Assembly (NCBI GenBank): GCA_044870245.1
Contig: JBIOYR010000032.1
Location: 1-37,689 of the forward strand
DNA length: 37,689 nucleotides
From: DATAFF01 sp044870245
Lineage (GTDB): Bacteria; Pseudomonadota; Alphaproteobacteria; Rhizobiales; Aestuariivirgaceae
Reading direction: 5' to 3'
The position numbers were made by a program, and so were the translations under genes. Positions 1-6,499 of this stretch are shown one piece after another. Position 1 is the stretch's first letter, and every line of letters begins with the position of its first letter. Below the pieces are notes generated by a model, which was given only the letters and a program-made list of their open reading frames with translations, had not been told where the DNA came from and made no database searches.

Positions 1-747
1 ACCCGCACCGTTCACACCGGCTACGACAAGGAGAGCGGGGAGGCGATCTACGAGAACGAGGAGCTCGATCTCGAGCCGTTGCCGTTCATTGTCGTGATCG
101 TGGACGAGATGGCCGACCTGATGATGGTTGCCGGCAAGGACATCGAGGGCGCCATCCAGCGCCTCGCCCAGATGGCGCGCGCCGCCGGCATCCATGTCAT
201 CATGGCGACCCAGCGCCCGTCGGTCGACGTCATCACCGGCACCATCAAGGCGAACTTCCCCACCCGGATCAGTTTCCAGGTCACCTCCAAGATCGACAGC
301 CGCACCATCCTCGGCGAGCAGGGCGCCGAGCAGCTGCTCGGCCAGGGCGACATGCTCTACATGGCCGGCGGCGGTCGCATCGGACGTCTCCATTCGCCCT
401 TCGTCACCGAGGATGAGGTCGAGAAGATCGTCCGCCATCTCAAGGCCCAGGGCTCGCCCGAATATGTCGACGGCGTCACCGAGGAGACCGAGGACGAGGA
501 CGGCGGCGGCGAGGGTGGCACCGAGGGCGGCTTCGAAGGTGGCTCGGGCGATGAGCTCTATGATCAGGCGGTCCAGGTCATCCTTCGCGACAAGAAGGTG
601 TCGACGAGCTATGTCCAGCGCCGCCTTCAGGTCGGCTATAACAAGGCGGCGAGCCTGATCGAGCGCATGGAGAAGGAAGGGATCATTTCCGCGCCCAACG
701 CAACCGGAAAGCGCGAGATTCTCGTGCCTGGAGCAAGTGCGGAGTGA
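1..747 (+). CDS. ftsK: DNA translocase FtsK, C-terminal part (5' truncated by window edge)
   Basis: FtsK is the septum-anchored hexameric ATPase that pumps chromosome ends through the closing division site and activates XerCD recombination at dif. The reading frame is open from the first base, so only the last 248 residues are visible. They hold the end of the RecA-like motor, including the Walker B strand VVIVDEMADLMM (about residues 31-42 of the fragment) and the conserved MATQRPSVDVITG and EQGAEQLLGQGDMLY segments. An acidic glycine-rich linker follows (about 159-183), then the winged-helix gamma domain that reads KOPS sequences (about 184-241, with SYVQRRLQVGYNKAASLIERME). Walker A and the membrane domain lie outside the window. 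The gene is followed by a hairpin terminator and then lolA. Identification is very secure; which FtsK/SpoIIIE paralogue it is cannot be checked without the N-terminus. Confidence 0.96.
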   Translation, partial: TRTVHTGYDKESGEAIYENEELDLEPLPFIVVIVDEMADLMMVAGKDIEGAIQRLAQMARAAGIHVIMATQRPSVDVITGTIKANFPTRISFQVTSKIDSRTILGEQGAEQLLGQGDMLYMAGGGRIGRLHSPFVTEDEVEKIVRHLKAQGSPEYVDGVTEETEDEDGGGEGGTEGGFEGGSGDELYDQAVQVILRDKKVSTSYVQRRLQVGYNKAASLIERMEKEGIISAPNATGKREILVPGASAE

Positions 748-756
748 ATAGGCGCG

Positions 757-784
757 AGGCGGCCCAATTGCTGCCGCCTTATTC
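757..784 (+). terminator. Intrinsic terminator after ftsK
   Basis: Nine bases after the ftsK stop there is a perfect 7-bp GC-rich stem, AGGCGGC (757-763) and GCCGCCT (773-779), with a 9-base loop. It is followed by a short T-rich tract (TTATT). The U tract is weak, so termination may be partial. It separates ftsK from lolA. Confidence 0.6.
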
Positions 785-857
785 ATGAATGTGTCGAGGG
801 TCACGGCCATGCGAGGCCACGACGCTCGTGTGCCGCGATAGGGAAGGGGTGGGAAGC

Positions 858-1502
858 ATGATCCGTTGGATGAGAGAGGCTTTGTGGGGCGCTGCCGTAA
901 TATGTGGCGTGCTCCTGACGGGCGCGAGCGCCAATGCCGCCAGGGCCGACCAACTGAGCGAGGAACAGCTTGCGGTAGTAAAGAAGCTGGGCGACTACTT
1001 TAACAGCCTCACCACCATGAAAGGCGAGTTCACTCAGGTCAGCCCGAAGGGCAACGTCTCCGCCGGCGTCTTCTACATCAGCAAGCCCGGCAAGATGCGC
1101 TTCGAATACGCCCCGCCCAACCCCTTCATCATTGTTTCCGACGGCCGCTGGGTCACGGTGAAGAACAACGCCAAGAACAAAGCCGACCAGTATCCGCTCT
1201 CCGCCACCCCGCTCAACCTCATGCTGGCCAAGCAGGTCGACCTCCTGAAGGAGGCCAAGATCTTGGGCGTCGAGGAAAAATCCGGCGTGTTCTGGGTGAC
1301 GCTCGAGTCCAAGGACAGCCTCGTGCCGGGCCACCTCGTGCTCGTTTACGACCCGGAGAATTCCGCATTGCAGCAATGGATTGTGGTCGACGGCCAGGGT
1401 CGCAAGACGACCGTCAACATCGCCAAGCTTGAGCCAGGCGTGCAGCCCGATCCGAAGCTCTTCGAGATCGAGGTTCCGAAGCGTCGCCTCAAGGACGAAT
1501 AG
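858..1502 (+). CDS. lolA: Outer-membrane lipoprotein carrier protein LolA
   Basis: LolA is the periplasmic chaperone that takes mature lipoproteins from LolCDE and carries them to the outer membrane. The ATG at 858 follows a purine-rich GGGAAG site and gives 214 residues with a plausible Sec signal peptide (positively charged MIRWMREALW, hydrophobic core, cleavage near ANA-A at about residue 27). The mature part carries the family features LTTMKGEFTQVSPKG, SAGVFYISKPGKMRFEY and the C-terminal LFEIEVPKRRL. The frame stays open upstream to 789, but that extension would bury the signal peptide. ftsK-lolA-xthA is a common alphaproteobacterial order. No LolB is visible here, and many alphaproteobacteria lack it. 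DUF-type LolA-like proteins share the fold, so the carrier function is inferred from family and context. Confidence 0.9.
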   Translation: MIRWMREALWGAAVICGVLLTGASANAARADQLSEEQLAVVKKLGDYFNSLTTMKGEFTQVSPKGNVSAGVFYISKPGKMRFEYAPPNPFIIVSDGRWVTVKNNAKNKADQYPLSATPLNLMLAKQVDLLKEAKILGVEEKSGVFWVTLESKDSLVPGHLVLVYDPENSALQQWIVVDGQGRKTTVNIAKLEPGVQPDPKLFEIEVPKRRLKDE

Positions 1503-1820
1503 CGAAAGCTTCTGCCAGGCTTGTCCAAAGCGGGGAACCGAGCCGGGAACGTGCCATAACAGGTTGAATCTGTCGGGGTCACGGAAAATTGTGCGTCGAC
1601 GCCATTGAAAATGGCGCCGCCTGCAAATAGTTAGTTCTCAGTACCGGCGTCCGTTTGGAGTGGCCATCTGCCCCCCGCTCGAATGGCCATGGCCGTCGGC
1701 ACAGCGCCGGACTCCCCTCCCGGCGCAAGCGCAAAGGCGCGAGGGCGCCCGGCCCCCCGACCGGGCGCCCTTTTCATGTCTGCGTTCCGCTTCGATCCAG
1801 TCCCTTCGATTCGCGCCGAG
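1503..1820. other. Long lolA-xthA intergenic region with several hairpins, no gene seen
   Basis: No convincing open reading frame is present in these 318 bases. The region holds a 7-bp stem CGCCATT-GAA-AATGGCG (1600-1616), the palindrome GGCCATGGCC (1685-1694), a 6-bp stem CGCCGG/CCGGCG (1705-1725), a GCGC-AA-GCGC element (1723-1732) and a strong intrinsic terminator (1743-1774). The terminator is more than 240 bases beyond the lolA stop, so the lolA message either has a long structured 3' tail or the segment contains a small RNA of its own. A TTGAAT hexamer at 1564-1569 is a weak -35 candidate; I see no good -10 paired with it. Confidence 0.5.
1743..1774 (+). terminator. Strong intrinsic terminator upstream of xthA
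   Basis: A perfect 10-bp stem, GGGCGCCCGG (1743-1752) and CCGGGCGCCC (1761-1770), encloses an 8-base loop and is followed directly by TTTT. This is the strongest intrinsic terminator I found in the window. It lies just before xthA, so xthA transcription must begin downstream of it or read through it. This is one reason to prefer the xthA start at 1821 over longer versions. Confidence 0.88.
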
Positions 1821-2624
1821 ATGCAGCTCAAGATTGCCACCTGGAACATCAATTCGGTGCGGCTGCGAGCCGACCTGGTCTGTCGCTTTCTCGACCGCTG
1901 GCAACCGGACATTCTGTGCCTGCAGGAGACCAAATGCCCCGAAGGCCTGTTCCCTTCGGTGCTGTTTGCCGCCCGCGGTTATCCGCATATCGCCGAGCGC
2001 GGCCAGGCCGGCTATCACGGCACGGCCATCCTGTCGCGTCTGCCGATCGCCGAGATCGCGAGCCGCCAGTTCTGCGGCAAGGACGATGCGCGCCACATCG
2101 CCATCCGCCTGGCCGGCGACGGTCGTCCCTGGATCCACAGCCTCTATGTCCCGGCTGGCGGCGACCTTCCCGATCCTGCGCTCAATCCCAAATTCGCCCA
2201 CAAGATAGCCTTTCTCGACGAGATGCGGAGCTGGCTCGGCAACGGCCTGCACGACAGCGCTCCCCACATCCTGACCGGCGACTTCAATGTCGCCCCGCTC
2301 GAGCACGATGTCTGGTCGCATCGCCAGCTTCTCAAGGTGGTCTCGCACACGCCGATCGAGACCGAGCGGCTGGCTGCCATCATGGCTGGCCGCAGCTGGT
2401 ACGACGTGATGCGCGCCCATGTGCCCCACACCGACAAGCTCTACACCTGGTGGAGCTACCGCGCCCGCGACTGGGCCGCCTCCGATCGCGGCCGCCGCCT
2501 CGATCATATCTGGCTCGACGCCCGCTACCGACACCACCGCACCGGGCTCGAGGTTGTGCGCGAGACCCGCGGCTGGGAGCGCTCCTCCGACCACGTGCCG
2601 GTCATCGTGACGCTCGACCTTTAG
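1821..2624 (+). CDS. xthA: Exodeoxyribonuclease III (AP endonuclease family)
   Basis: ExoIII-type enzymes incise DNA at abasic sites and clean blocked 3' ends in base-excision repair. The 267-residue product starts with MQLKIATWNINSVRLR, the usual N-terminus. It shows the metal- and phosphate-binding residues in order: N9, E36 (LQETK), Y109 (HSLYVPAGG), D154/N156 (TGDFNVAP) and the terminal SDHVP (D257, H258). Length matches the family (about 260-270). Further upstream in-frame ATGs exist (for example 1776), but they give a non-family extension and lie against the terminator at 1743-1774. The stop overlaps the stop of the convergent cyclic-nucleotide-binding gene by 4 bp. No partner gene hints at anything beyond housekeeping DNA repair. 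Confidence 0.95.
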   Translation: MQLKIATWNINSVRLRADLVCRFLDRWQPDILCLQETKCPEGLFPSVLFAARGYPHIAERGQAGYHGTAILSRLPIAEIASRQFCGKDDARHIAIRLAGDGRPWIHSLYVPAGGDLPDPALNPKFAHKIAFLDEMRSWLGNGLHDSAPHILTGDFNVAPLEHDVWSHRQLLKVVSHTPIETERLAAIMAGRSWYDVMRAHVPHTDKLYTWWSYRARDWAASDRGRRLDHIWLDARYRHHRTGLEVVRETRGWERSSDHVPVIVTLDL

Positions 2625-3091
2625 CGCCGGCTGAAGGACCGCGCCTTTTCGAACAGGAGCTGCACCTCGCGCAGCATCAGCATCGATGAATCGAGCTTGG
2701 CGGCGAAGGTCTCGACGATGCGCGCCCCCGCTTCCGGGAACTCGCCGATCAGCTTGAGGAGGAGATCATTGCCGATCTCGTTGACCGTCAGCGTCGACGT
2801 CGCGGTGACGGTGAGGTGATGCGGCAGCTTCGCCAGCATGGCGAGCTCGGCGAGAAAGGCCCCGCGCTCGATGTCCGCCACCGCCTCGCCGCTGCCGGGA
2901 GCAACGGCTTGCGCCGTGCCCGATACCACCAGATAACCGCTCGCCCCGGGATCGCCGGCGCGATAGAGCACCTCTCCCTTTTGCAGCACATGCCGGACTG
3001 CGGCGAATGACAGGACCTGGAGATGCGCCGGATCGACACCGGCGAAGAGCGGCACATGCCGCAACAGCTCCACGGTCGATTTGATGCTCAC
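2621..3091 (-). CDS. Stand-alone cyclic-nucleotide-binding-like (Crp-fold) protein
   Basis: This 156-residue protein is a single cNMP-binding beta-barrel domain (about residues 8-125) with a short C-terminal helix and no helix-turn-helix. It is therefore not a DNA-binding Crp/Fnr regulator. It begins LRHVPLFAGVDPAHLQVLSFAAVRHVLQKGEVLYRAGDPG, typical of the fold. In the phosphate-binding cassette (ERGAFLAELAMLAKLPHHLTVTATS) the acidic residue is kept, but the arginine that normally contacts the cyclic phosphate appears replaced by histidine, so ligand binding is doubtful. It starts with GTG at 3091 and overlaps the upstream response-regulator stop by 4 bp (GTGA), which implies translational coupling. 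It may modulate that regulator or another partner; this is inference. Its 3' end overlaps xthA by 4 bp. Confidence 0.85.
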   Translation of the reverse strand: MSIKSTVELLRHVPLFAGVDPAHLQVLSFAAVRHVLQKGEVLYRAGDPGASGYLVVSGTAQAVAPGSGEAVADIERGAFLAELAMLAKLPHHLTVTATSTLTVNEIGNDLLLKLIGEFPEAGARIVETFAAKLDSSMLMLREVQLLFEKARSFSRR

Positions 3092-3774
3092 GGGACGAGC
3101 TTGTATCCGCCTGTTTCGGTCACCAGGATCTGCGCCTGAGAGGGGTCTGCTTCGATCTTCTGCCGCAGCCGGTAGATATGAGTCTCGAGCGTATGGGTCG
3201 TCACCCCGGCATTATACCCCCACACCTCATGCAGGAGGATCTCGCGTCCCACCACCCTTTCCCCGGCGCGGTACAGGAATTTGAGGATGTTGGTCTCCTT
3301 CTCGGTCAGCCTCACCTTGCGGTTGTCGGCCCGGATCAGCATCTTCGCCGCCGGCTTGAAGGTATAGGGCCCGATCTTGAACACCGCATCTTCGCTCTGC
3401 TCGTGCTGCCTAAGCTGTGCCCGGATGCGGGCCAGCAGCACCCCGAAGCGGAACGGCTTGGCGATATAGTCATTGGCGCCCGAATCAAGCCCGAGAATGG
3501 TATCGGCCTCGGTGTCCTGCGCCGTGAGCATGACGATCGGCCCGCGATAGCCGCTCTTGCGCATCTGCTTGCAGGCCTCGCGCCCATCCATGTCCGGCAA
3601 CCGGACATCGAGCAGCACCAGGTCCACCATCTCCGATCTGAGCTGCTTCAGCCCGGCCGACGCGGTGCCCGCATCGGTGATCTGGAACTCGTCATGCAGC
3701 GTGAATTGCTCTTTAAGCGTCTCCCGCAATGCATCATCATCGTCGATGATGAGAACCTTTCTCACGGTACTCAT
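3088..3774 (-). CDS. OmpR/PhoB-family response regulator
   Basis: This 228-residue protein is a two-domain transcription factor. The receiver domain (about 1-118) has the acidic pocket IIDDDDA (10-15), phospho-acceptor D56 in VLLDVRLPDMDG, T84 in MLTAQD and K106 in YIAKPF. The C-terminal winged helix (about 130-228) carries VRLTEKETNILKFLYRAGERVVGREILLHEVWGY and THTLETHIYRLRQKIE, the recognition helix of the OmpR class. The ATG at 3774 has GGGAG upstream at good spacing. No histidine kinase is adjacent, so its input must come from elsewhere. It is co-transcribed with the cNMP-domain gene and divergent from the L,D-transpeptidase-like gene 68 bp away, so it could control that gene; this is only an inference. 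I do not recognise a specific orthologue name. Confidence 0.93.
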   Translation of the reverse strand: MSTVRKVLIIDDDDALRETLKEQFTLHDEFQITDAGTASAGLKQLRSEMVDLVLLDVRLPDMDGREACKQMRKSGYRGPIVMLTAQDTEADTILGLDSGANDYIAKPFRFGVLLARIRAQLRQHEQSEDAVFKIGPYTFKPAAKMLIRADNRKVRLTEKETNILKFLYRAGERVVGREILLHEVWGYNAGVTTHTLETHIYRLRQKIEADPSQAQILVTETGGYKLVP

Positions 3775-3842
3775 TGGAAAAACTCCCGGGGACGGATGGG
3801 CAAGTCCCTGCCTGGAAGCAATCTAGGGGGCTCTACGAAAAG

Positions 3843-4388
3843 ATGCAAAGACCCTTGCGCGCTCGAGGTTCACGCCTGATCCGGGTGCGCCGCTCGCCGA
3901 CCGGCCGTCACCGCGGCATCATCAGCGCCGACGGCCTGCCGCCACTGCCCTGCGCCTTGGGTGCCGCCGGCATCACCCATCGCAAGCGCGAGGGCGACCA
4001 CGCCACCCCCGCCGGCCTTCTGCCGCTGCGCGAGGTCAGGTGGCGCGCCGATCGCCTGGAGCCGCCCCGCTCAATCCTGCCGCACCGCCCGATCGCTGAG
4101 ACCGACGGCTGGTGCGACGATCCTGCGAGCCCCGACTACAACCGTCCCGTCGAGCTTCCGATCCATGCCAGCGCCGAGATCCTGTGGCGCGACGACCGGC
4201 TCTACGACATCCTGATCGTGCTCGGCCACAATGATGCGCCGCCCCGCCCCTGGCTCGGCAGCGCCATCTTTCTCCATCTCGAGCGCCCCGACAAAGGACC
4301 GACCGAGGGCTGCATCGCCATATCCCTCGCCCATATGCGCCGCCTCCTCGCCTGGCTGCGCCCGGGCGACCGGCTCCTGGTCGGCTGA
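3843..4388 (+). CDS. L,D-transpeptidase (YkuD) fold protein
   Basis: YkuD-domain enzymes cross-link peptidoglycan stem peptides or attach lipoproteins through a catalytic cysteine. This 181-residue protein is essentially one such domain. The active-site segment is AIFLHLERPDKGPTEGCIAIS, with H145 and C157; it is the TxGC variant seen in compact L,D-transpeptidase-like proteins. Earlier conserved elements include KREGDHATPAGLLPL and YDILIVLGHND. I chose the ATG at 3843, because an upstream in-frame TTG at 3774 would overlap the start codon of the divergent regulator. No signal peptide is evident, which is unusual for a cell-wall enzyme; export or a cytoplasmic role is unresolved. The stop lies immediately beside the convergent RES gene. 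Confidence 0.85.
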   Translation: MQRPLRARGSRLIRVRRSPTGRHRGIISADGLPPLPCALGAAGITHRKREGDHATPAGLLPLREVRWRADRLEPPRSILPHRPIAETDGWCDDPASPDYNRPVELPIHASAEILWRDDRLYDILIVLGHNDAPPRPWLGSAIFLHLERPDKGPTEGCIAISLAHMRRLLAWLRPGDRLLVG

Positions 4389-5123
4389 TCAGCCCTGACG
4401 AAACGCGATCCAGCGATCCTCCGCATAGTCGAAATAGCGCGACATCCGGTTGCCATCCCACTCGAATTTGAGGTGGCGTTCCTGAACCGGAATGCCGACG
4501 ACATCGGGCCAGAACGCACCGATGCACTGCCCCCCTTTCTCGCGAACACTCGAATAGACGACGCCGTTGCTGCCGCCGGCGCGCAGCGCCTGAGCGAGCT
4601 CCTGGCTGGCACCATAGGAATCGGGATCCAATATGGCGGCTCGCCGGGCCCCCGGCAGCCCGTCAATGTCATGAAACCTGTTCGCCACGGCGCCCACCAG
4701 CACCCGCATGTCCTCCCGGCGCGCCGGATCACGCGAGTCGCGGGCGAAACGGGCGAAATGCCAGGCGGTCTCGGCAACCGCCGTCGACAGCCGTTTCGCC
4801 GCGTAATAGACGCCATAGGAGCCGTTCGAGAAGCGCGATCCCGTGGGATTGAGGTGGGTGAAGGGCGCCATCACCCATGACGCATTCGGACCGCTCACCC
4901 GCCTTGCCGGCGGCACCAGCTGAATTTCCCCGACGGACTCGCGTACCCGCGGATTGACCAGCTGCTCGAGCTCGATCAGGACTTCCCATATCGCTGGATT
5001 GGCCGAGACCCGCTCGAACAGGTCAATCGGCGGATGGCGCGCTGCGATCACGCGCCAGGCCTGTCGCCAGGCGATTCTTCTCGTCGCCGGCTCATGACCA
5101 GGGGGCGCGGGCGGCATCGACAT
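4389..5123 (-). CDS. RES-domain toxin of an Xre/RES toxin-antitoxin pair
   Basis: RES toxins of the ParT/MbcT class degrade NAD+ or ADP-ribosylate a target with an ART-like fold. The 244-residue product carries the fingerprint of the family: R97 in GSRFSNGSYGVYYAA, E119 in STAVAET, and serines 191-192 in VVYSSVREKGG. The C-terminal LKFEWDGNRMSRYF is also typical. The first ATG at 5123 (or 5117) overlaps the 3' end of the antitoxin gene by 26-32 bp, so the two are translated from one message, antitoxin first. The pair is flanked by core genes in convergent or tandem arrangement and looks like an accessory insertion. Which chemistry and which target apply cannot be told from sequence. Confidence 0.9.
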   Translation of the reverse strand: MSMPPAPPGHEPATRRIAWRQAWRVIAARHPPIDLFERVSANPAIWEVLIELEQLVNPRVRESVGEIQLVPPARRVSGPNASWVMAPFTHLNPTGSRFSNGSYGVYYAAKRLSTAVAETAWHFARFARDSRDPARREDMRVLVGAVANRFHDIDGLPGARRAAILDPDSYGASQELAQALRAGGSNGVVYSSVREKGGQCIGAFWPDVVGIPVQERHLKFEWDGNRMSRYFDYAEDRWIAFRQG

Positions 5124-5490
5124 AGGCTCTCACCGCCGCAAGATCGGTGACATCGCCGGCGGCCATGCGCTGGAGCGGTGTCGCGTCCGCGAAATGCCCA
5201 TTCGGACGGTTCACCCAATCGTCGGCCAGCTCGGGCTGCGAATAGAGAATCGCCAGCGCCTTCCAGATGCCGGCGACATAGCCGATGCGCCGCAGCGTAT
5301 CCTCCGGCACCCGCCCGGCTCTGCCCTTCTTCCATTCGAAGAATGTCCGTGGCGCCGGCGAGCCGAGGATGCGGCGCGCCATCGCATTGTCGACCCGCCA
5401 GCGCTCCATGATCCCGAAGAACCCTTCGAGAGCGAGGCGCTGCCGCTCGACACCCATCCGGTCAGACGCAGCTTCTTGAAATCCAACCAT
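5092..5490 (-). CDS. Xre/MbcA/ParS-type antitoxin of the RES toxin
   Basis: This 132-residue protein has the layout of RES-associated antitoxins. An N-terminal Xre-like helical DNA-binding region (about 20-70, with MARRILGSPAPRTFFEWKKGRAGRVPEDTLRRIGYVAGIWKAL) is followed by the C-terminal toxin-binding segment (DDWVNRPNGHFADATPLQRMAAGDVTDLAAVRAYVDAARAPW). The N and P residues of NRPNGHF and the MAAGD motif are hallmarks of the MbcA/ParS toxin-binding domain. I chose the ATG at 5490 because AGGAAG precedes it at six bases; an in-frame TTG at 5505 lies inside the promoter region. The gene is directly preceded by a palindromic promoter-operator (5502-5542), consistent with autorepression by this protein. 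Confidence 0.9.
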   Translation of the reverse strand: MVGFQEAASDRMGVERQRLALEGFFGIMERWRVDNAMARRILGSPAPRTFFEWKKGRAGRVPEDTLRRIGYVAGIWKALAILYSQPELADDWVNRPNGHFADATPLQRMAAGDVTDLAAVRAYVDAARAPWS

Positions 5491-5501
5491 CGCGGCTTCC
5501 T

Positions 5502-5542
5502 GCAATTTTGCACAATATAGCTAGTTTTGTGCAATCTTGCAA
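5502..5542 (-). promoter_or_regulatory. Promoter and palindromic operator of the Xre/RES toxin-antitoxin operon
   Basis: On the minus strand a -35 hexamer TTGCAA (5542-5537) is separated by exactly 17 bases from a -10 hexamer TATATT (5519-5514), with the antitoxin ATG at 5490. An 8-bp inverted repeat overlies these elements: TTGCACAA (5508-5515) and TTGTGCAA (5527-5534) with an 11-base spacer. It is extended by GCAA (5502-5505) and TTGC (5537-5540) after two unpaired bases. The palindrome covers most of the promoter, as expected for antitoxin autorepression. The short AT-rich block stands out from the GC-rich surroundings. Confidence 0.83.
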
Positions 5543-5575
5543 ATCGCCGCCTTGGCGCTTCCTACTGCCTGCCGC

Positions 5576-6499
5576 CTATCGATATCCCGTCGCATCCGCC
5601 GGTTTGCCGGCCTCCTGCACGTCGACCAGATAGCGCCAGGCATCCGGCTTGGAGCCGTCGACATCGGTGAAGCCATAGACCTGCGCCAGCTGCCCGCTCG
5701 ACAGCGACTGGCCGTTCCACTGCGCCCGCTCGGGATCGGCCGCCAGCGCCACCACCGCCCTTCCGACATAGCGCGGGCTCTCCGAGATCACGAAATGCGG
5801 CGACCCCCTCCGCGCCTCGCGCCAGGTCTCCTCGGTCACTCCATAGGCCTCCAGCATCATCTCAGAGCGCAGCCAGCCCGGCGTCAGCGACACCGCCATC
5901 GCCCCATGCTTTGCGAGATCCTTGGCATGCGCCCAGCCGAGCCTGTTCACCGCGATCTTGGCGAGGTCGTAGAACGGCGACAGCCGGTAGTGCTCGGCAT
6001 TATAGGCGGTCGTACCGTCCGTCACCTCGACCAGCACCCCGCCCGGCCGCTCGATCAGCAGCGGCAGCGCATGATGCGCCGTGACGAGGTGGGTTTCGAC
6101 GCCGAGCCGGAGCATTCTCAAGCCCCGCTCGAGATCGTGCTCCCACACCGCCCTGTTCCATTCGACGAGCTTCTCGCCGCCCCATATGTCATTGACCAGA
6201 ATGTCGAGCCGACCTTGCTCGCGCCGGATCCGCTCGACGAGGCCCTGCACCTGCTCGGACACCAGGTGATCGACCTGGACCGCGATCCCCCGGCCGCCGG
6301 CCGCCGTCACCAGCTCCGCCGTCTCCTCGATGGTCTCGGGCCGGCCATATTCCGATGCCTGCGATCGTGTCGTGCGGCCCGTGGCATAGACGGTGGCTCC
6401 CGCGGCACCGAGCTCCACCGCGATGCCTCGCCCCGCGCCGCGCGTTGCGCCGGCGACCAGCGCCACCTTTCCCGCGAGCCTCTTCCGGTTGTTCGTCAT
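5576..6499 (-). CDS. SDR-family NAD(P)-dependent oxidoreductase
   Basis: This 307-residue protein is a short-chain dehydrogenase with a Rossmann fold: glycine motif GATRGAGRG (17-25), LDILVND after strand 4, and catalytic YDLAK (Y177, K181). The serine usually found about 13 residues before the tyrosine is not obvious: the segment reads VEVTDGTTAYN, so Thr or Asp may take its place, as in a subset of DHRS1-like proteins. The sequence AGATRGAGRGIAVELGAAGATVYATGRT matches that subset. The ATG at 6499 overlaps the stop of the upstream phosphatase-like gene (ATGA) and has GGAGGTGGAGGA before it, so the two form an operon. The substrate is unknown. The operon is divergent from the cobalamin riboswitch but has no clear link to B12. 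Confidence 0.88.
   Translation of the reverse strand: MTNNRKRLAGKVALVAGATRGAGRGIAVELGAAGATVYATGRTTRSQASEYGRPETIEETAELVTAAGGRGIAVQVDHLVSEQVQGLVERIRREQGRLDILVNDIWGGEKLVEWNRAVWEHDLERGLRMLRLGVETHLVTAHHALPLLIERPGGVLVEVTDGTTAYNAEHYRLSPFYDLAKIAVNRLGWAHAKDLAKHGAMAVSLTPGWLRSEMMLEAYGVTEETWREARRGSPHFVISESPRYVGRAVVALAADPERAQWNGQSLSSGQLAQVYGFTDVDGSKPDAWRYLVDVQEAGKPADATGYR

Noticed and set aside
5561..5577. TACTGCC TGCCGCC sequence near the SDR 3' end as a second heptad element
   Set aside because: It has only two partial units and no inverted partner, so it could be chance. I mention it only with the main element.
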